The notes: generated by a model not told the origin, from the sequence alone. A stretch of 50,129 bases of DNA from Thermoplasmatota archaeon (GCA_022848785.1 JAJISK010000001.1:1-50129); one strand, 5' to 3'; shown: positions 1-8,746, counted from the first letter of the stretch. Numbers and translations are program-made.

Positions 1-185
1 CACCCCCCGGCCAAGAACCAAGGATGGGGGAATCCCGCCAACAGATCGTTGATGGAAGCAAGATCCTCGAAGGCTGGCAGCGCCATCGTCCCCTCCGGAG
101 AGTCGTTGGTTGTTCATCAGGATTCGGGGTAGGAACCCATGCCAAATCCTAAGCATCGACCCCGCATCTTGCCTCCCGCCGCATC

Positions 186-731
186 ATGACCAAGCCTCCC
201 GTCATCATCGTGCCGTACGACCCCCAGTGGCCACGCCTCTTTCACGCCGAATCGGAGCTCATCCGAAAACAAATCGGATCGTACCTGGAGGCCCTCGAAC
301 ACGTCGGGAGCACCGCTGCGCCCGGTCTTGGCGCCAAGCCCATCATCGACATAATGCCTGGGCTCCGGCAACCCTCTGACGGGCGGGGATGTATCGAGCC
401 CCTAGCCGACATCGGTTACGAATACGTGCGCGGATACGAGAACTGGCTACCGGAACGCCGATACAATCGGAAGGCCCTTCGGAAGGGAGGACACACCACG
501 TGCACATGGTGGAAACTGCCACCGCGTTCTGGCACCGCCATCTCCTCTTCCATGACTACCTGGGGACCCAACGCGGAAACGGCGGAAACGGCGGAAGCGT
601 AGGAGGCTCTGAAGGACCGCCTGGCCCGCGAGCATCTCACCAATCGCGACGCGGACACCAGCGGGAAGACACCGTTTATCGAGGCCGTAGTCGAAAGGGC
701 TCGCGGTGAGGCCGCACGCGGGACGCCCTAG
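186..731 (+). pseudogene. GrpB/UPF0157-family protein, decayed or mis-sequenced
   Basis: The first reading frame (186-about 485) gives a good GrpB-family N-terminus: VPYDPQWP, then HVGSTAAPGLGAKPIIDI and a short GYEY segment. The family core then continues in another frame (about 485-567, reading THHVHMVETATAFW and HLLFHDYLG) and returns to the first frame for the C-terminal helix (EALKDRLAREHL) ending at 731. An in-frame TAG at 600-602 sits where family members often have Tyr. Two compensating shifts and one nonsense codon are therefore needed to read the whole protein. A short run of GGAAACGGC repeats lies near the second shift. GrpB-like proteins belong to the nucleotidyltransferase fold and their role is poorly defined. 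The 185 bases upstream show no gene I can support. Sequence errors are an alternative to decay. Confidence 0.75.
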
Positions 732-770
732 GGAGGTCTCCCCCACGCACGATGGAGAGGGGTTGCTCAA

Positions 771-780
771 ACTCTTTAAC
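771..780 (+). promoter_or_regulatory. TATA-like box for the PIN-ATPase gene
   Basis: The stretch ACTCTTTAAC lies about 36 nt before the ATG at 813 but only about 15 nt before the alternative ATG at 792. This spacing supports the downstream start. Confidence 0.45.
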
Positions 781-812
781 CCGTCCGAGGAATGGTCGGT
801 TCGAGACACGAC

Positions 813-2642
813 ATGAAAATCGTTCCCGACACGAGCGTCGTCGTCGACGGACGTATCACGAGCATCGTTCGGCACAAGGAACGGGGGGCGGCAGAGGTCA
901 TCGTCCCCGAGGCCGTCGTCGCCGAGCTGGAAGCCCAGGCCGACCGAGGGCAGGAGACGGGCTACAAGGGGCTGGAGGAGCTCGGGGAGCTCGCCCAACT
1001 CGCTGACAGCGGCCACATCGCGTTGCGATACGTCGGAAGTCGTCCCACGCTGGATGACATCAAACTGGCCGGTGGCGGGGCCATCGACGCCGCCATCCGG
1101 TCCGTCGCGGAGGAGGAGGGCGCCACCCTCATCACGAGCGACTGGATTCAGGCGCGCGTCGCCGAGGCGAAACGGATCCCCGTCGAGTATCTGCGCCCCA
1201 AGACCAAGGGGAAGCGGCCCAAGCCCGGTCTGCTGAAGTACTTCGAACCGGACGTCATGTCTGTACACCTCAAAGTGAACACCTTGCCCCGCGTGAAGGC
1301 GGGGAAGCCCGGTCAGATGGTCCTGAAGACCGTGGGCAAGGAGAAACTGGGAGAACAGCAGGTCAAGCGCATGGCCCGCGAGATCCTGGCGGAAGCCAAA
1401 CAGCATCCGAAGGGGTTCGTGGAGATGGACGAAGGCGGGGCGACGGTCGTGCAGCTCGACGACATCCGTGTCGCGATGGCGTGGCCTCCCTTCTCCGATG
1501 GCCTGGAGATTACGGCTGTTCGTCCCGTGGCCCACGTGAGTCTGAAGGAGTACAAGTTCGCGGAGATTATCCAAGAACGACTGCGGGATCGGTACCGTGG
1601 CCTCCTGATTGCCGGGCCGCCAGGGGCGGGGAAGAGCACGCTGGCTCAGGCGGTCGCGGAGTACCTTCACGAGATCGGGTGGATCGTCAAGACGATGGAG
1701 AAGCCACGCGACCTGCAAGTCATCGACGAGATCACGCAGTACACGGCCCTCGAAGGCGACATGAGCCGAACCGCCGACCTCCTTCTGCTCGTTCGCCCCG
1801 ATTACACCATCTACGACGAGCTCCGGAAGACGGCGGACTTTCAGGTCTTCGCGGACATGCGGCTTGCCGGGGTAGGCCTCGTCGGCGTGGTGCACGCCAC
1901 GCGAGGAATCGACGCCATCCAGCGGCTCATCGGACGTGTCGAGCTCGGCATGATACCCCAGATTGTGGACACCGTGCTCTTCGTGGAAGATGGGGCGATC
2001 CGACAGTTCTACAACCTCCGCTTCTCGGTGAAGGTGCCGCAAGGCATGATCGAGGCGGACTTGGCGCGGCCCGTCATCGAGATCGTGGACTTCGAGTCAG
2101 GACGTACCGAGTTCGAGATTTACACCTACGGCGATCAGGTCGTCGTGATGCCGGTCGAGGAGGGGGCGGAGAGCAGCCCGCTGAAGAGCCTGGCCGAACG
2201 GCAGGTCGCCTACGAGCTCGCCCGATTCGTCAACGGTCCCGTGCACGTCAAGCTGGAGGGAGAGAGTGCGGCCACGGTCTATGTCCCCGAGAGGGAGATC
2301 GCCGGCGTGATTGGCCGAGAGGGTCGGCACATCTCCGAGATCGAACGAATCATCGGCATCAAATTGAACATCCAGCCCCTGAAGGCACGGAACCGAAAGG
2401 GCCAGACGCGCTCCGAGGGCAAACCGGCGAAGGTCGACATGGAGCGCCGGAGCGTCATCGTCCAGGCCGGAGGAGAATTCTCAGGGCAGCACGTGGAGGT
2501 CCGAATCGCAGGCCAGCCCCTTTTCCAAGGGACCGTCGGACGAGACGGCCTCATCCGGGTCGCCAAGGGGAGTGAGGAGGGGAAGACCCTCCAGGACGCC
2601 TTCTTTGCCAACAAGCGGGTGACCGTGGCCCGGCTGAGCTAA
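813..2642 (+). CDS. PIN domain-ATPase-KH domain protein (PINa family)
   Basis: The 609-residue protein has three parts. An N-terminal PIN nuclease domain (about 1-130) starts [10 protein letters not shown] and carries the acidic residues typical of the fold. A central PilT/VirB11-like secretion-type ATPase has Walker [10 protein letters not shown] near residue 267. A C-terminal KH RNA-binding domain has [16 protein letters not shown] near 490-510. This order is characteristic of archaeal PINa proteins, thought to act on RNA or in ribosome-linked processes; the exact substrate is not established. I chose the ATG at 813 because the PIN motif begins there and a TATA-like box is correctly spaced; an ATG at 792 would add seven residues. 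The SAM hydrolase gene follows after three bases, so the two are probably co-transcribed. Confidence 0.92.
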   Translation: MKIVPDTSVVVDGRITSIVRHKERGAAEVIVPEAVVAELEAQADRGQETGYKGLEELGELAQLADSGHIALRYVGSRPTLDDIKLAGGGAIDAAIRSVAEEEGATLITSDWIQARVAEAKRIPVEYLRPKTKGKRPKPGLLKYFEPDVMSVHLKVNTLPRVKAGKPGQMVLKTVGKEKLGEQQVKRMAREILAEAKQHPKGFVEMDEGGATVVQLDDIRVAMAWPPFSDGLEITAVRPVAHVSLKEYKFAEIIQERLRDRYRGLLIAGPPGAGKSTLAQAVAEYLHEIGWIVKTMEKPRDLQVIDEITQYTALEGDMSRTADLLLLVRPDYTIYDELRKTADFQVFADMRLAGVGLVGVVHATRGIDAIQRLIGRVELGMIPQIVDTVLFVEDGAIRQFYNLRFSVKVPQGMIEADLARPVIEIVDFESGRTEFEIYTYGDQVVVMPVEEGAESSPLKSLAERQVAYELARFVNGPVHVKLEGESAATVYVPEREIAGVIGREGRHISEIERIIGIKLNIQPLKARNRKGQTRSEGKPAKVDMERRSVIVQAGGEFSGQHVEVRIAGQPLFQGTVGRDGLIRVAKGSEEGKTLQDAFFANKRVTVARLS

Positions 2643-2645
2643 GCG

Positions 2646-3446
2646 ATGCCCCTCGTTACCCTCCTTTCCGACTTCGGGCCCGGCAAGTACGTGGCAGCGA
2701 TGAAGGGCGTGATCCTCTCCATTAACCCAGAGGCCACGCTCGTGGACTTGGACCACGACATTCCGCCGCAGAACGTGCGCGAAGGGGCCTTCGTGTTGAG
2801 TTCGGTGGTCCCCTATTATCCCTCGGCCATCCACCTCGCCATCGTGGATCCCGGAGTTGGCGGCCCCCGCAAACCCCTCGTCGTCGAGGGAGAGAGGGGC
2901 ACTCTGGTCGGCCCCGACAATGGTCTCCTCCTTCCTGCAGCCGCGACCCTCGGCGAGTTTACGGCCTACGAGCTCTCTAACGAGGCGTATCGCCTCCCCG
3001 AGGTTTCCCCAACCTTCCATGGGCGCGACATCTTCGCCCCAGCCGCCGCCCACCTAAGCCTGGGGGTGGAACCCGCGGAAATGGGCAACCTCGTCTCGTC
3101 CCCTATGTCGTTGGACTTTGGAGAGTACGAGGTAACGGAGGACGTCATCCGAGGGGAGATTCTCTTCGAAGATCGCTTCGGGAACCTGATCACCAACGTT
3201 CCTGAGGAGGCCCTCCCACCTTGGACGTCCCTCGGTGGCTCCTATACCTTGGAAACGGGGGGAACCTACGAGGTCCCCTTCGTAGCGAGCTACGTCTCTC
3301 ACGAACCGGGGAAGGCCCTCCTCATCACCATCTCTAGCGACGGATACCTGGAAATCGCGGCGAACTGGGGGCACGCAAGGGAAATCGTTGGGGTGGGGCC
3401 TGGCGAGCGCTTCGTTCTTCGCAAATCCCCTGTGCAACCGCGTTAG
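2646..3446 (+). CDS. SAM hydrolase (DUF62 / SAM hydroxide adenosyltransferase)
   Basis: The 266-residue product matches the DUF62 family end to end: TLLSDFG at the N-terminus, the VDPGVGG segment, VGPDNGL, and FHGRDIFAPAAAHL in the middle, then the C-terminal beta domain starting near GEILFEDRFGNLITN. The family hydrolyses S-adenosylmethionine to adenosine and methionine using an activated water, and is cytoplasmic and trimeric. Length is normal for the family. It begins three bases after the PIN-ATPase stop and is probably expressed from the same promoter; a functional link between the two is not obvious. A short gap of 58 bases separates it from the convergent radical SAM gene. Confidence 0.93.
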   Translation: MPLVTLLSDFGPGKYVAAMKGVILSINPEATLVDLDHDIPPQNVREGAFVLSSVVPYYPSAIHLAIVDPGVGGPRKPLVVEGERGTLVGPDNGLLLPAAATLGEFTAYELSNEAYRLPEVSPTFHGRDIFAPAAAHLSLGVEPAEMGNLVSSPMSLDFGEYEVTEDVIRGEILFEDRFGNLITNVPEEALPPWTSLGGSYTLETGGTYEVPFVASYVSHEPGKALLITISSDGYLEIAANWGHAREIVGVGPGERFVLRKSPVQPR

Positions 3447-3504
3447 CAAGGTCGAAAATGGGAGTCGTGACCTCTCGCAGCGCAGAATCGAGCGAACGGT
3501 GCAC

Positions 3505-4953
3505 TTAGGTTAGTTCGGACCTGACCCTCTTCCCGAAGAAGGCCCTCTCGATCAGTTTCTCCGGGAGGATCCCTCGATGCTTGAGACCCATGAAGGCACG
3601 GACTCCGTGCCTAATGGCCCCTCTGGGCGTCCCGCGAATCAGATTGTACGCGACGAGAAGGGCGCTCTTTGTGAGCCCCGTTTCGTAGTTGTTCATCGCC
3701 CACTCCCGCATCTCTTCAATCTCCTGGGGTCCATGCGGGGCCCCTTCCGCCCCCCAGACCGTGTGGAGCACGTCGTACTTGCTCCAATCCAAGTCCAACC
3801 ACTCCACCTTCGTCGCCTTGCTCTTGTCGTCTCCCGTGTAGACGATGCCCTCGCGATACATCTTGTCGAACAGCGGGGTGCCGGGCAGAGGGGTCAGAAT
3901 GCTCCAGCCCATCACGTCAATCTCGGCGGCGTTATACCAGTCTACCATGAACTCGACGTCCTCCCAGGTCACGCTCTGCGGCGACAAAATGGTGGACCCC
4001 CAGGCCATGATGCCGTAATCGTGACAAGCCTTCGCCAGCTTCGGGTAGTACTTGGGAGTGTTCTTCTTGACGCCCATTTCCTCTTTCAAGACACGAGGAC
4101 TAGCGTTCTCGAAACCGAAGTACAGGGAGTAGCAGTTTGTGTCGCTGGCCAGCTGAAGAAACTTGTGGTTGATTCCGCCCTTGAAATTCACCACGAGGTT
4201 CATGTCGGTTGCGCTCGTCCAACCCCCCTGGACCCCTCCGAAGCGCTCGCGAATCGCTTCCAGAACGGGATAGACGGTCTTGGGATCATTGAGGTCATCG
4301 TCCAAGGAGACCATGGTGTTCGTCGGACCTCGAACTTCGTGATAGCGCTCAACCTCTTGGAGGATGAACTCGATGGGGCGCTGCCGATATCGATTCCCGA
4401 ACATGCCCGGGACGCTGCAGAATTCGCAGCCCCAGGGGCAGCCGCGGAGAAACTGGACCGGAAACTGCCAGCCTGGCCGCAGCGGTTCCTCGCACAAGAC
4501 CGGGAAGTCCGATTCAACCGGATGACCTTTGTACAGCGGCTTCAGTCGGTCGGCCTTCAAGTCCGCGATGAGGTCTGGGACGACGCTCTCTCCTTCCCCC
4601 AGGACGATCGCGTCGGCGTTCTTGTATTCCTCGCGCCAAAACTCCGGATAGCCCGCGATCATGCTGACGTGGATGCCACCAAGGACCACCGGCTTCCCGC
4701 GACTCCGATACCCCTGGGCGATCCGGTATAGCCGCTTGACGGGGTAGGTGTAGGCGGTCCCGAACATCACGTCGCCTTCGAAGTCCATCTGGTCCCCACG
4801 GGTCTCGTCTAGGATTCGAAACCGGATGGAGGGATCGATCTGGCGGACGAGCTGCCGGATGATCTCTCCGCCATAGGGCTGGCAGTACACGCCGTACTTG
4901 CTGTACCCCTCACCGTGCAACGGATTGACAAAATCGATCTGCTGCAGTTGCAT
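3505..4953 (-). CDS. B12-binding-type radical SAM protein
   Basis: The 482-residue protein has an N-terminal Rossmann-like cobalamin-binding-type region (about 1-150, including VVLGGIHVSM and AIVLGEGE), followed by a radical SAM core whose cluster motif is CPWGCEFC (Cys-x3-Cys-x2-Cys). The C-terminal 130 residues contain WSILTPLPGTPLFDKMYREG, typical of this class. I do not see the DxHxxG cobalamin ligand, which many class B enzymes also lack. Homologues methylate unactivated carbons or remodel lipids (for example hopanoid C-methylation or tetraether ring formation), but nothing here fixes the substrate. The gene stands alone: convergent with the SAM hydrolase and divergent from apgM across 439 bases. 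An AT-rich box near 5003-5012 on the minus strand could be its promoter. Confidence 0.88.
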   Translation of the reverse strand: MQLQQIDFVNPLHGEGYSKYGVYCQPYGGEIIRQLVRQIDPSIRFRILDETRGDQMDFEGDVMFGTAYTYPVKRLYRIAQGYRSRGKPVVLGGIHVSMIAGYPEFWREEYKNADAIVLGEGESVVPDLIADLKADRLKPLYKGHPVESDFPVLCEEPLRPGWQFPVQFLRGCPWGCEFCSVPGMFGNRYRQRPIEFILQEVERYHEVRGPTNTMVSLDDDLNDPKTVYPVLEAIRERFGGVQGGWTSATDMNLVVNFKGGINHKFLQLASDTNCYSLYFGFENASPRVLKEEMGVKKNTPKYYPKLAKACHDYGIMAWGSTILSPQSVTWEDVEFMVDWYNAAEIDVMGWSILTPLPGTPLFDKMYREGIVYTGDDKSKATKVEWLDLDWSKYDVLHTVWGAEGAPHGPQEIEEMREWAMNNYETGLTKSALLVAYNLIRGTPRGAIRHGVRAFMGLKHRGILPEKLIERAFFGKRVRSELT

Positions 4954-5392
4954 GAATCCCCCAGCCCGTCCGGCTAGACCACCCCGATCAGCACGCCGAA
5001 ACGCAAATACTCATTCCTCACACCAGGCCTCCCTTGAGCTGGGTCGGTCGACACCAGTCCCATACGTACCGCCTCCGGATGAGACGAAACGGAGGCCCTT
5101 CCTTCGTCGCCACTCCTCTCCGAAGATCGGTGACCACTTCCTCTCCTCCGGGACCCAGATCGCGAATCTGATCACCCCCATAACGCAGTTATTCCTGGGG
5201 CATAAACCGCCTTAATAAAGTCTCTTCGGCTGCGCCTCCGGCCTTGGAACAGCCCATGCAAGGCGTGGAAGTCAAGATAACCCTGAAATTGTAGAATATC
5301 AACAGCCTCCTACATGAGTCTTCGACTTGTGACAACTCTTCATCACCGGAGTCCAATAACCCTAATTAGCCCGAGCCTCTACCGCCCCGCGG
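4954..5392. other. Long intergenic region between divergent genes
   Basis: No credible protein gene is visible here; open frames lack codon character. It should hold the radical SAM promoter (minus-strand GAGTATTTGCG near 5003-5012) and the apgM promoter (CCTAATTAGC, 5361-5370, 28 nt before the ATG). The segment 5185-5370 is clearly more AT-rich than its surroundings and contains additional TATA-like words (GCATAAACC near 5200 and CCTTAATAAAG near 5210) not matched to any gene. The only downstream start for the second box would give a 12-residue peptide, which I do not accept. An unannotated short RNA is possible. Confidence 0.5.
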
Positions 5393-6619
5393 ATGGAGAA
5401 GCGGGTCATCCTCGTGGTCTGCGATGGCTTAGGGGATCGGCCTGTCAAGAAGCTCCAAGGCCAGACCCCCTTGCAGGCCGCCACCACCCCCAACTTGGAC
5501 TGGTTCACCGCTCAGGGGGCGTGCGGGCAGGTCGATGTCATCGCACCCGGGGTTCGACCGGGAAGCGATACGGCGCATTTGGCCCTCTTCGGTTACGACC
5601 CTCACAAGGTCTACACGGGAAGGGGTCCCTTCGAGGCCGCCGGTGTGCGCCTTGACGTGCGGGAGGGAGACGTCGCCTTTCGATGCAACTTCGCCACCTT
5701 GGACTCTGCCGGGAAGGTGGTGGATCGTCGGGCCGGCAGGATTCGGGAGGGGACCGATGAGCTCGCGGCCTCACTCACGGACATGACCCTGGATGGGACC
5801 GCGGTTGCCTTTCGGGAGGGCACCGAACACCGCGGAGCCCTCCTACTCCGGGGAAAGGGACTCGACCCCCGGGTAACCGATGGGGATCCCCATGCCGTAG
5901 GGGTGCCCGTGGCCGAGGTAAGGGCCCTCGCACCCGAGGCGGCGAAGACGGCGAAGATCGTCAACCAATTCATGGACCGCGCCCGGGAAATCCTCTCTAC
6001 CCATCCCATCAACAGACAGCGCCTCCAGGAGGGTCTCCCTCCCGCCAACGTCGTGTTGCCCAGAGGGGCGGGCCGACTTGCCAAGATATCCCCTTTGTCC
6101 GAGGTATGGGGCCTCCGATTCGCGGCGGTGGCGGGCGTCGCCCTCGTGAAAGGCATCTGTCGTGTGGTTGGGATGGATCTCCTCGACGTAGAGGGGGCCA
6201 CGGGAGGCCTCGATTCGGACTTCAACGCCAAGGTTTCCGAAGCCATGGCGGCCCTGGACACACACGACGTCGTGGTGGTGAGCATCAAAGCGCCCGACAT
6301 CGCGGGTCACGACGGACGCCCCGAGGAGAAGGTCCGGGTGGTCGAACGCATCGACCGGGCCTTGGGGCCCTTGCGGGAGGCCTTCCGCGAGGAGTGGGTC
6401 CTTGGCGTCACCGCCGATCATTCCACTCCCAGCTCGACGGGGGAGCACAGCGCAGATCCGGTTCCTCTTCTCGCCTACACCGACGGGGGACGAAAGGACG
6501 AGGTCCGCCAGTACGACGAGCTCGCCGTGGCAAAGGGATCCCTCAGCAGAATTCGTGGGGTGGACGTGCTTCCCCTCCTGCTCGATCTGGCGAACCGCAC
6601 AAAGAAGTTCGGGTCCTGA
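5393..6619 (+). CDS. apgM: 2,3-bisphosphoglycerate-independent phosphoglycerate mutase, archaeal type
   Basis: The 408-residue protein belongs to the alkaline-phosphatase superfamily branch that interconverts 3- and 2-phosphoglycerate in glycolysis and gluconeogenesis. It starts EKRVILVVCDGLGDRPV with the first metal-binding Asp, carries the phospho-accepting Ser in PGSDTAHLALFGYDP near residue 58, a mid-region DIAGHDG metal site, and VTADHSTPSSTGEHS near the C-terminus, matching the ApgM order of motifs. Length is normal. The TATA-like CCTAATTAGC 28 nt upstream implies a leaderless transcript. It is followed by the RNA polymerase rpo7 operon but separated by 136 bases with its own likely promoter, so co-transcription is not required. 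Confidence 0.95.
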   Translation: MEKRVILVVCDGLGDRPVKKLQGQTPLQAATTPNLDWFTAQGACGQVDVIAPGVRPGSDTAHLALFGYDPHKVYTGRGPFEAAGVRLDVREGDVAFRCNFATLDSAGKVVDRRAGRIREGTDELAASLTDMTLDGTAVAFREGTEHRGALLLRGKGLDPRVTDGDPHAVGVPVAEVRALAPEAAKTAKIVNQFMDRAREILSTHPINRQRLQEGLPPANVVLPRGAGRLAKISPLSEVWGLRFAAVAGVALVKGICRVVGMDLLDVEGATGGLDSDFNAKVSEAMAALDTHDVVVVSIKAPDIAGHDGRPEEKVRVVERIDRALGPLREAFREEWVLGVTADHSTPSSTGEHSADPVPLLAYTDGGRKDEVRQYDELAVAKGSLSRIRGVDVLPLLLDLANRTKKFGS

Positions 6620-6755
6620 GGCTGGCGACCTCTCCCGACAACTTCTTATTCTGGGCGCCCTTGAACCGAAGCCCGCGACTACGGGCGCCTGCCCGGTGCC
6701 CCGGCGGGATCCCGTTGAGACGACCTTGTGCTCGACGCGGGCCTGAGGCTATCCC

Positions 6756-7325
6756 ATGTATGTCAAAGTCACCCGTGAGGACGTCGTGCGCATCCCGCCC
6801 GACCGACTGGGCGAGAACCTGGACGAGGTCGCCAAGGAACTCACCCGAACCACCCTCGAGGGGAACGTGAGCGGGGAGGACGGACTCACCCTCCTGGCCT
6901 CCAACATCAAGCGGGTGGGCGACGGGCGTATCGTCCACGGGGACGGCGCCGTCTACCAGAAGGTCCGTTTCGACGCCCTGATGTTTCAACCAACCATGCA
7001 GGAGATGGTCGAAGGGAGCGTCGTCGAGGTGCTCAAGTTCGGGGCCTTCGTCCGCTTCGGGCCTCTGGATGGCCTGCTCCACATCAGCCAGATCATGGAT
7101 GACCGCGTGGACGTGGATGAGGACAATCAGCGACTCATTGGCAAGGATACGAAGCGGGACTTGCGCCTGGGAGACAAGACCCGGTCGCGCATCGTGGCCG
7201 TGAGCCTCAACGAGCGAAATCCGCGGGAGAGCAAGATTGGGCTCACGATGCGCCAGGCGGCCCTCGGCAAGCTCGACTGGTTCGAGGAGGATCGCAGGAA
7301 GGCCAGGAAGGCCCGGGGGCGCTAA
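6756..7325 (+). CDS. rpo7: DNA-directed RNA polymerase subunit Rpo7 (RpoE')
   Basis: This 189-residue protein is the archaeal counterpart of Rpb7. The N-terminal RNP-like tip domain begins MYVKVTREDVVRIPPDRLG, and an S1-type OB domain follows from about residue 82 (GSVVEVLKFGAFVRFGPLDG, then LLHISQI). With Rpo4 (encoded at 11810-12127) it forms the polymerase stalk that contacts nascent RNA and initiation factor TFE. The stop overlaps the spt4 start as TAATG, showing tight translational coupling. It opens the conserved archaeal operon rpo7-spt4-dephospho-CoA kinase-rps24e-rps27ae. A possible TATA-like ACTTCTTATT at 6641-6650 would leave a leader of roughly 85 nt. Confidence 0.97.
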   Translation: MYVKVTREDVVRIPPDRLGENLDEVAKELTRTTLEGNVSGEDGLTLLASNIKRVGDGRIVHGDGAVYQKVRFDALMFQPTMQEMVEGSVVEVLKFGAFVRFGPLDGLLHISQIMDDRVDVDEDNQRLIGKDTKRDLRLGDKTRSRIVAVSLNERNPRESKIGLTMRQAALGKLDWFEEDRRKARKARGR

Positions 7326-7516
7326 TGGTAGCCAAAGTTCTCAAAGCGTGCCGCGTGTGCAGCTTCATTACGGAGGAGGACCGCTGTCCCCGGGACGGGA
7401 CCGAGACCTCCAAGGACTGGCAGGGTTACGTGGTCATCGTGGACCATGCCAAGTCCGAGATCGCGAAGAAGATGGGGATCGATGCCAACGGACGATATGC
7501 CCTCCGGGTTCGGTAA
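7325..7516 (+). CDS. spt4: Transcription elongation factor Spt4 (RpoE'')
   Basis: The 63-residue protein matches archaeal Spt4, the small zinc protein that binds the NGN domain of Spt5 and raises polymerase processivity. It shows the N-terminal zinc region (KACRVC, then RCPRDG) and the conserved C-terminal half VVIVDHAKSEIAKKMGI ending YALRVR. Only three of the four usual zinc cysteines are present: the expected CPxCG reads CPRDG, with Asp in place of the fourth Cys. Asp could still coordinate metal, or the site may be weakened. It overlaps the rpo7 stop by one base, and its 3' end overlaps the start I chose for the next gene. Confidence 0.95.
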   Translation: MVAKVLKACRVCSFITEEDRCPRDGTETSKDWQGYVVIVDHAKSEIAKKMGIDANGRYALRVR

Positions 7517-8027
7517 GACACTGCGGCTTCCTGAGGCGATGCGCCCCGAACTCCGCATCCCCCTGGGACGCCTCACGGATGCCGAGGGCTTCGATCGTGA
7601 GGTCAAGGGTCAGGGCAAACTGGTGACCGTGGGGGATTACGTCACCGCCGCCGCCCTGACCGCGACGCAGCGGCCTCGGGTCGCCATCGTTGACTTTCAC
7701 GTCGAGAGACGCCCGGATGATCGACTGAACGACCTGCCCCTCTTCGAAGGGGCCAAGACCCTTGAGGTGGAGAACCCGGCGGGGCAGATCGCGGCCGGAA
7801 CGTGGGATGCCTTGAGGCAGGCCTACGATCATCGGGGGCCCGTCGTGATTCGGGTCCGAGGGGAGGAAGATCTGATGGCCCTGCCGGCCATCGCGCTGGC
7901 CCCGTCGGGGTATGTCGTGGCCTACGGGTTGCCGGCCCGGGGTGCCGTTCTTGTGGATATCACCGGCGAAAGCCGTGGACGTGCCGACGCGTTCCTGGCA
8001 CGCATGGAGGTCCTGAATGGAAATTGA
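7497..8027 (+). CDS. GTP-dependent dephospho-CoA kinase (DUF359)
   Basis: The 176-residue product matches DUF359, the archaeal enzyme that phosphorylates dephospho-CoA with GTP in the last step of coenzyme A synthesis. Family hallmarks are RPELRIPLGRL near the N-terminus, VTVGDYVTAAAL, RVAIVDFHVERRP, and later VRGEEDLMALPAIALAPSG with YGLPARGAVLVDI. Several ATG codons are possible (7446, 7482, 7497, 7539). I prefer 7497, which gives the usual short lead before LRLPEAMRPELR and overlaps spt4 by 20 nt. The 3' end overlaps the rps24e start. This gene is found inside the same ribosomal/polymerase operon in many archaea. Confidence 0.93.
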   Translation: MPSGFGKTLRLPEAMRPELRIPLGRLTDAEGFDREVKGQGKLVTVGDYVTAAALTATQRPRVAIVDFHVERRPDDRLNDLPLFEGAKTLEVENPAGQIAAGTWDALRQAYDHRGPVVIRVRGEEDLMALPAIALAPSGYVVAYGLPARGAVLVDITGESRGRADAFLARMEVLNGN

Positions 8028-8310
8028 GATTCTCTCCCGGCGGGAGAATAAGCTCCTGACTCGACTGGAAGTGCGCTTCCAGGTCCGCTACGCGGAAGGG
8101 ACAACCCCTTCGCGACCCGAGATGCGGGAGGGACTCGCGAAGGAGTTGAAACTCAAGAAGCAGGTGCTTGTCATCGACAGCGTCCACTCCCAGTTCGGGA
8201 AGCGAGAGGCCCGGGGGTACGCGAAGATCTACGAGTCGGTCGAGGATGCACGTCGCCTGGAGCGCCCCCACGTACTGGCCCGGAACGGGCTCGCGGAGGC
8301 GCCGGCATGA
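8017..8310 (+). CDS. rps24e: Small ribosomal subunit protein eS24
   Basis: A 97-residue protein with the eS24 pattern: [19 protein letters not shown] at the N-terminus, the basic loop [13 protein letters not shown], and the conserved [18 protein letters not shown] motif. It is part of the small ribosomal subunit. The start overlaps the dephospho-CoA kinase gene by 11 nt and its stop overlaps the eS31 start by three, so all members of this operon are translationally coupled. Confidence 0.97.
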   Translation: MEIEILSRRENKLLTRLEVRFQVRYAEGTTPSRPEMREGLAKELKLKKQVLVIDSVHSQFGKREARGYAKIYESVEDARRLERPHVLARNGLAEAPA

Positions 8311-8477
8311 AGAAGCGCGAGCTCTACAAGGTCGAAGAAGGCAAGCTCAAGCGGGAGCGCCCGTTCTGCCCCCGCTGCGGATCCGGCGTGTTCTTGGCGC
8401 AACACGAGGATCGGGTGTCCTGCGGTCGCTGCGGCTATACAGAGTTTCAGAAGAAAGACAAGGCCACGAAGGAGTAG
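8307..8477 (+). CDS. rps27ae: Small ribosomal subunit protein eS31 (S27Ae)
   Basis: A 56-residue zinc-ribbon ribosomal protein translated from 8307. Residues include [20 protein letters not shown] followed by CPRCG and, 14 residues later, CGRCGY, giving the four zinc cysteines. Unlike the eukaryotic form it has no ubiquitin fusion, as is normal in archaea. It ends the rpo7 operon. Confidence 0.96.
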   Translation: MKKRELYKVEEGKLKRERPFCPRCGSGVFLAQHEDRVSCGRCGYTEFQKKDKATKE

Positions 8478-8532
8478 CTCCGCCCATCCACCGTGAAAGG
8501 CTTATGGCGCAGGAGATTGGGAAGGATTGCCC

Positions 8533-8703
8533 ATGGTCGATATGTTTACGTTCAAATGCCCGGAGTGCGGGGCGAGTTTCTACGTCTATCCCATCGGGGA
8601 GGGATACACCACGGCGAGCCTGGAGGCCTCACGAGGTACCAAGGCCGTGCCCGTCTACTGTCGGAACGACCACAAGAACATGGTCTATTGGACCAAGGAA
8701 TAG
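8533..8703 (+). CDS. 56-residue protein with a Cys/His putative zinc site
   Basis: Translation from the ATG at 8533 gives a 56-residue acidic-to-neutral protein starting MVDMFTFKCPECGASFYVYP and ending NDHKNMVYWTKE. A CPEC knuckle near residue 9 is followed about 30 residues later by Y-C-R-N-D-H, so Cys-x2-Cys plus Cys-x3-His could bind one zinc. I do not recognise a named family. A TATA-like box (AAAGGCTTATGG, 8495-8506) lies about 31 nt before the ATG, arguing for a leaderless real gene separate from the preceding ribosomal operon. Its position beside ribosomal and RNA polymerase genes hints at a role in information processing, but that is only context. Confidence 0.75.
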   Translation: MVDMFTFKCPECGASFYVYPIGEGYTTASLEASRGTKAVPVYCRNDHKNMVYWTKE

Positions 8704-8733
8704 CGCCCCGGCCCCCATGGCTTTCTGAGCCCC

Positions 8734-8746
8734 CTATAGATATATC
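8734..8746 (+). promoter_or_regulatory. TATA box for tRNA-Arg
   Basis: CTATAGATATATC is centred about 30 nt before the first base of the tRNA at 8771, the expected distance for archaeal initiation just before a mature 5' end. Confidence 0.75.

Noticed and set aside
1..131. Open 43-codon frame at the left edge as the end of a gene
   Set aside because: No recognisable motif, and other frames in the same stretch are equally open; evidence is insufficient.
600..602. In-frame TAG in grpB as possible pyrrolysine codon
   Set aside because: The gene also needs two frame changes, so decay or error is simpler, and no pyrrolysine machinery is seen here.
447..2042. Long open frame on the minus strand opposite the PIN-ATPase gene
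   Set aside because: It is the antisense shadow of a clearly assigned gene in GC-rich DNA; its product has no domain and poor composition.
3505..4953. Calling the radical SAM enzyme a tetraether ring synthase (Grs)
   Set aside because: General architecture fits several clades and I cannot place it by eye, so no gene symbol is given.
5255..5293. 12-codon frame (starting ATG CAA GGC) in the apgM upstream region
   Set aside because: Too short and featureless to support as a gene.
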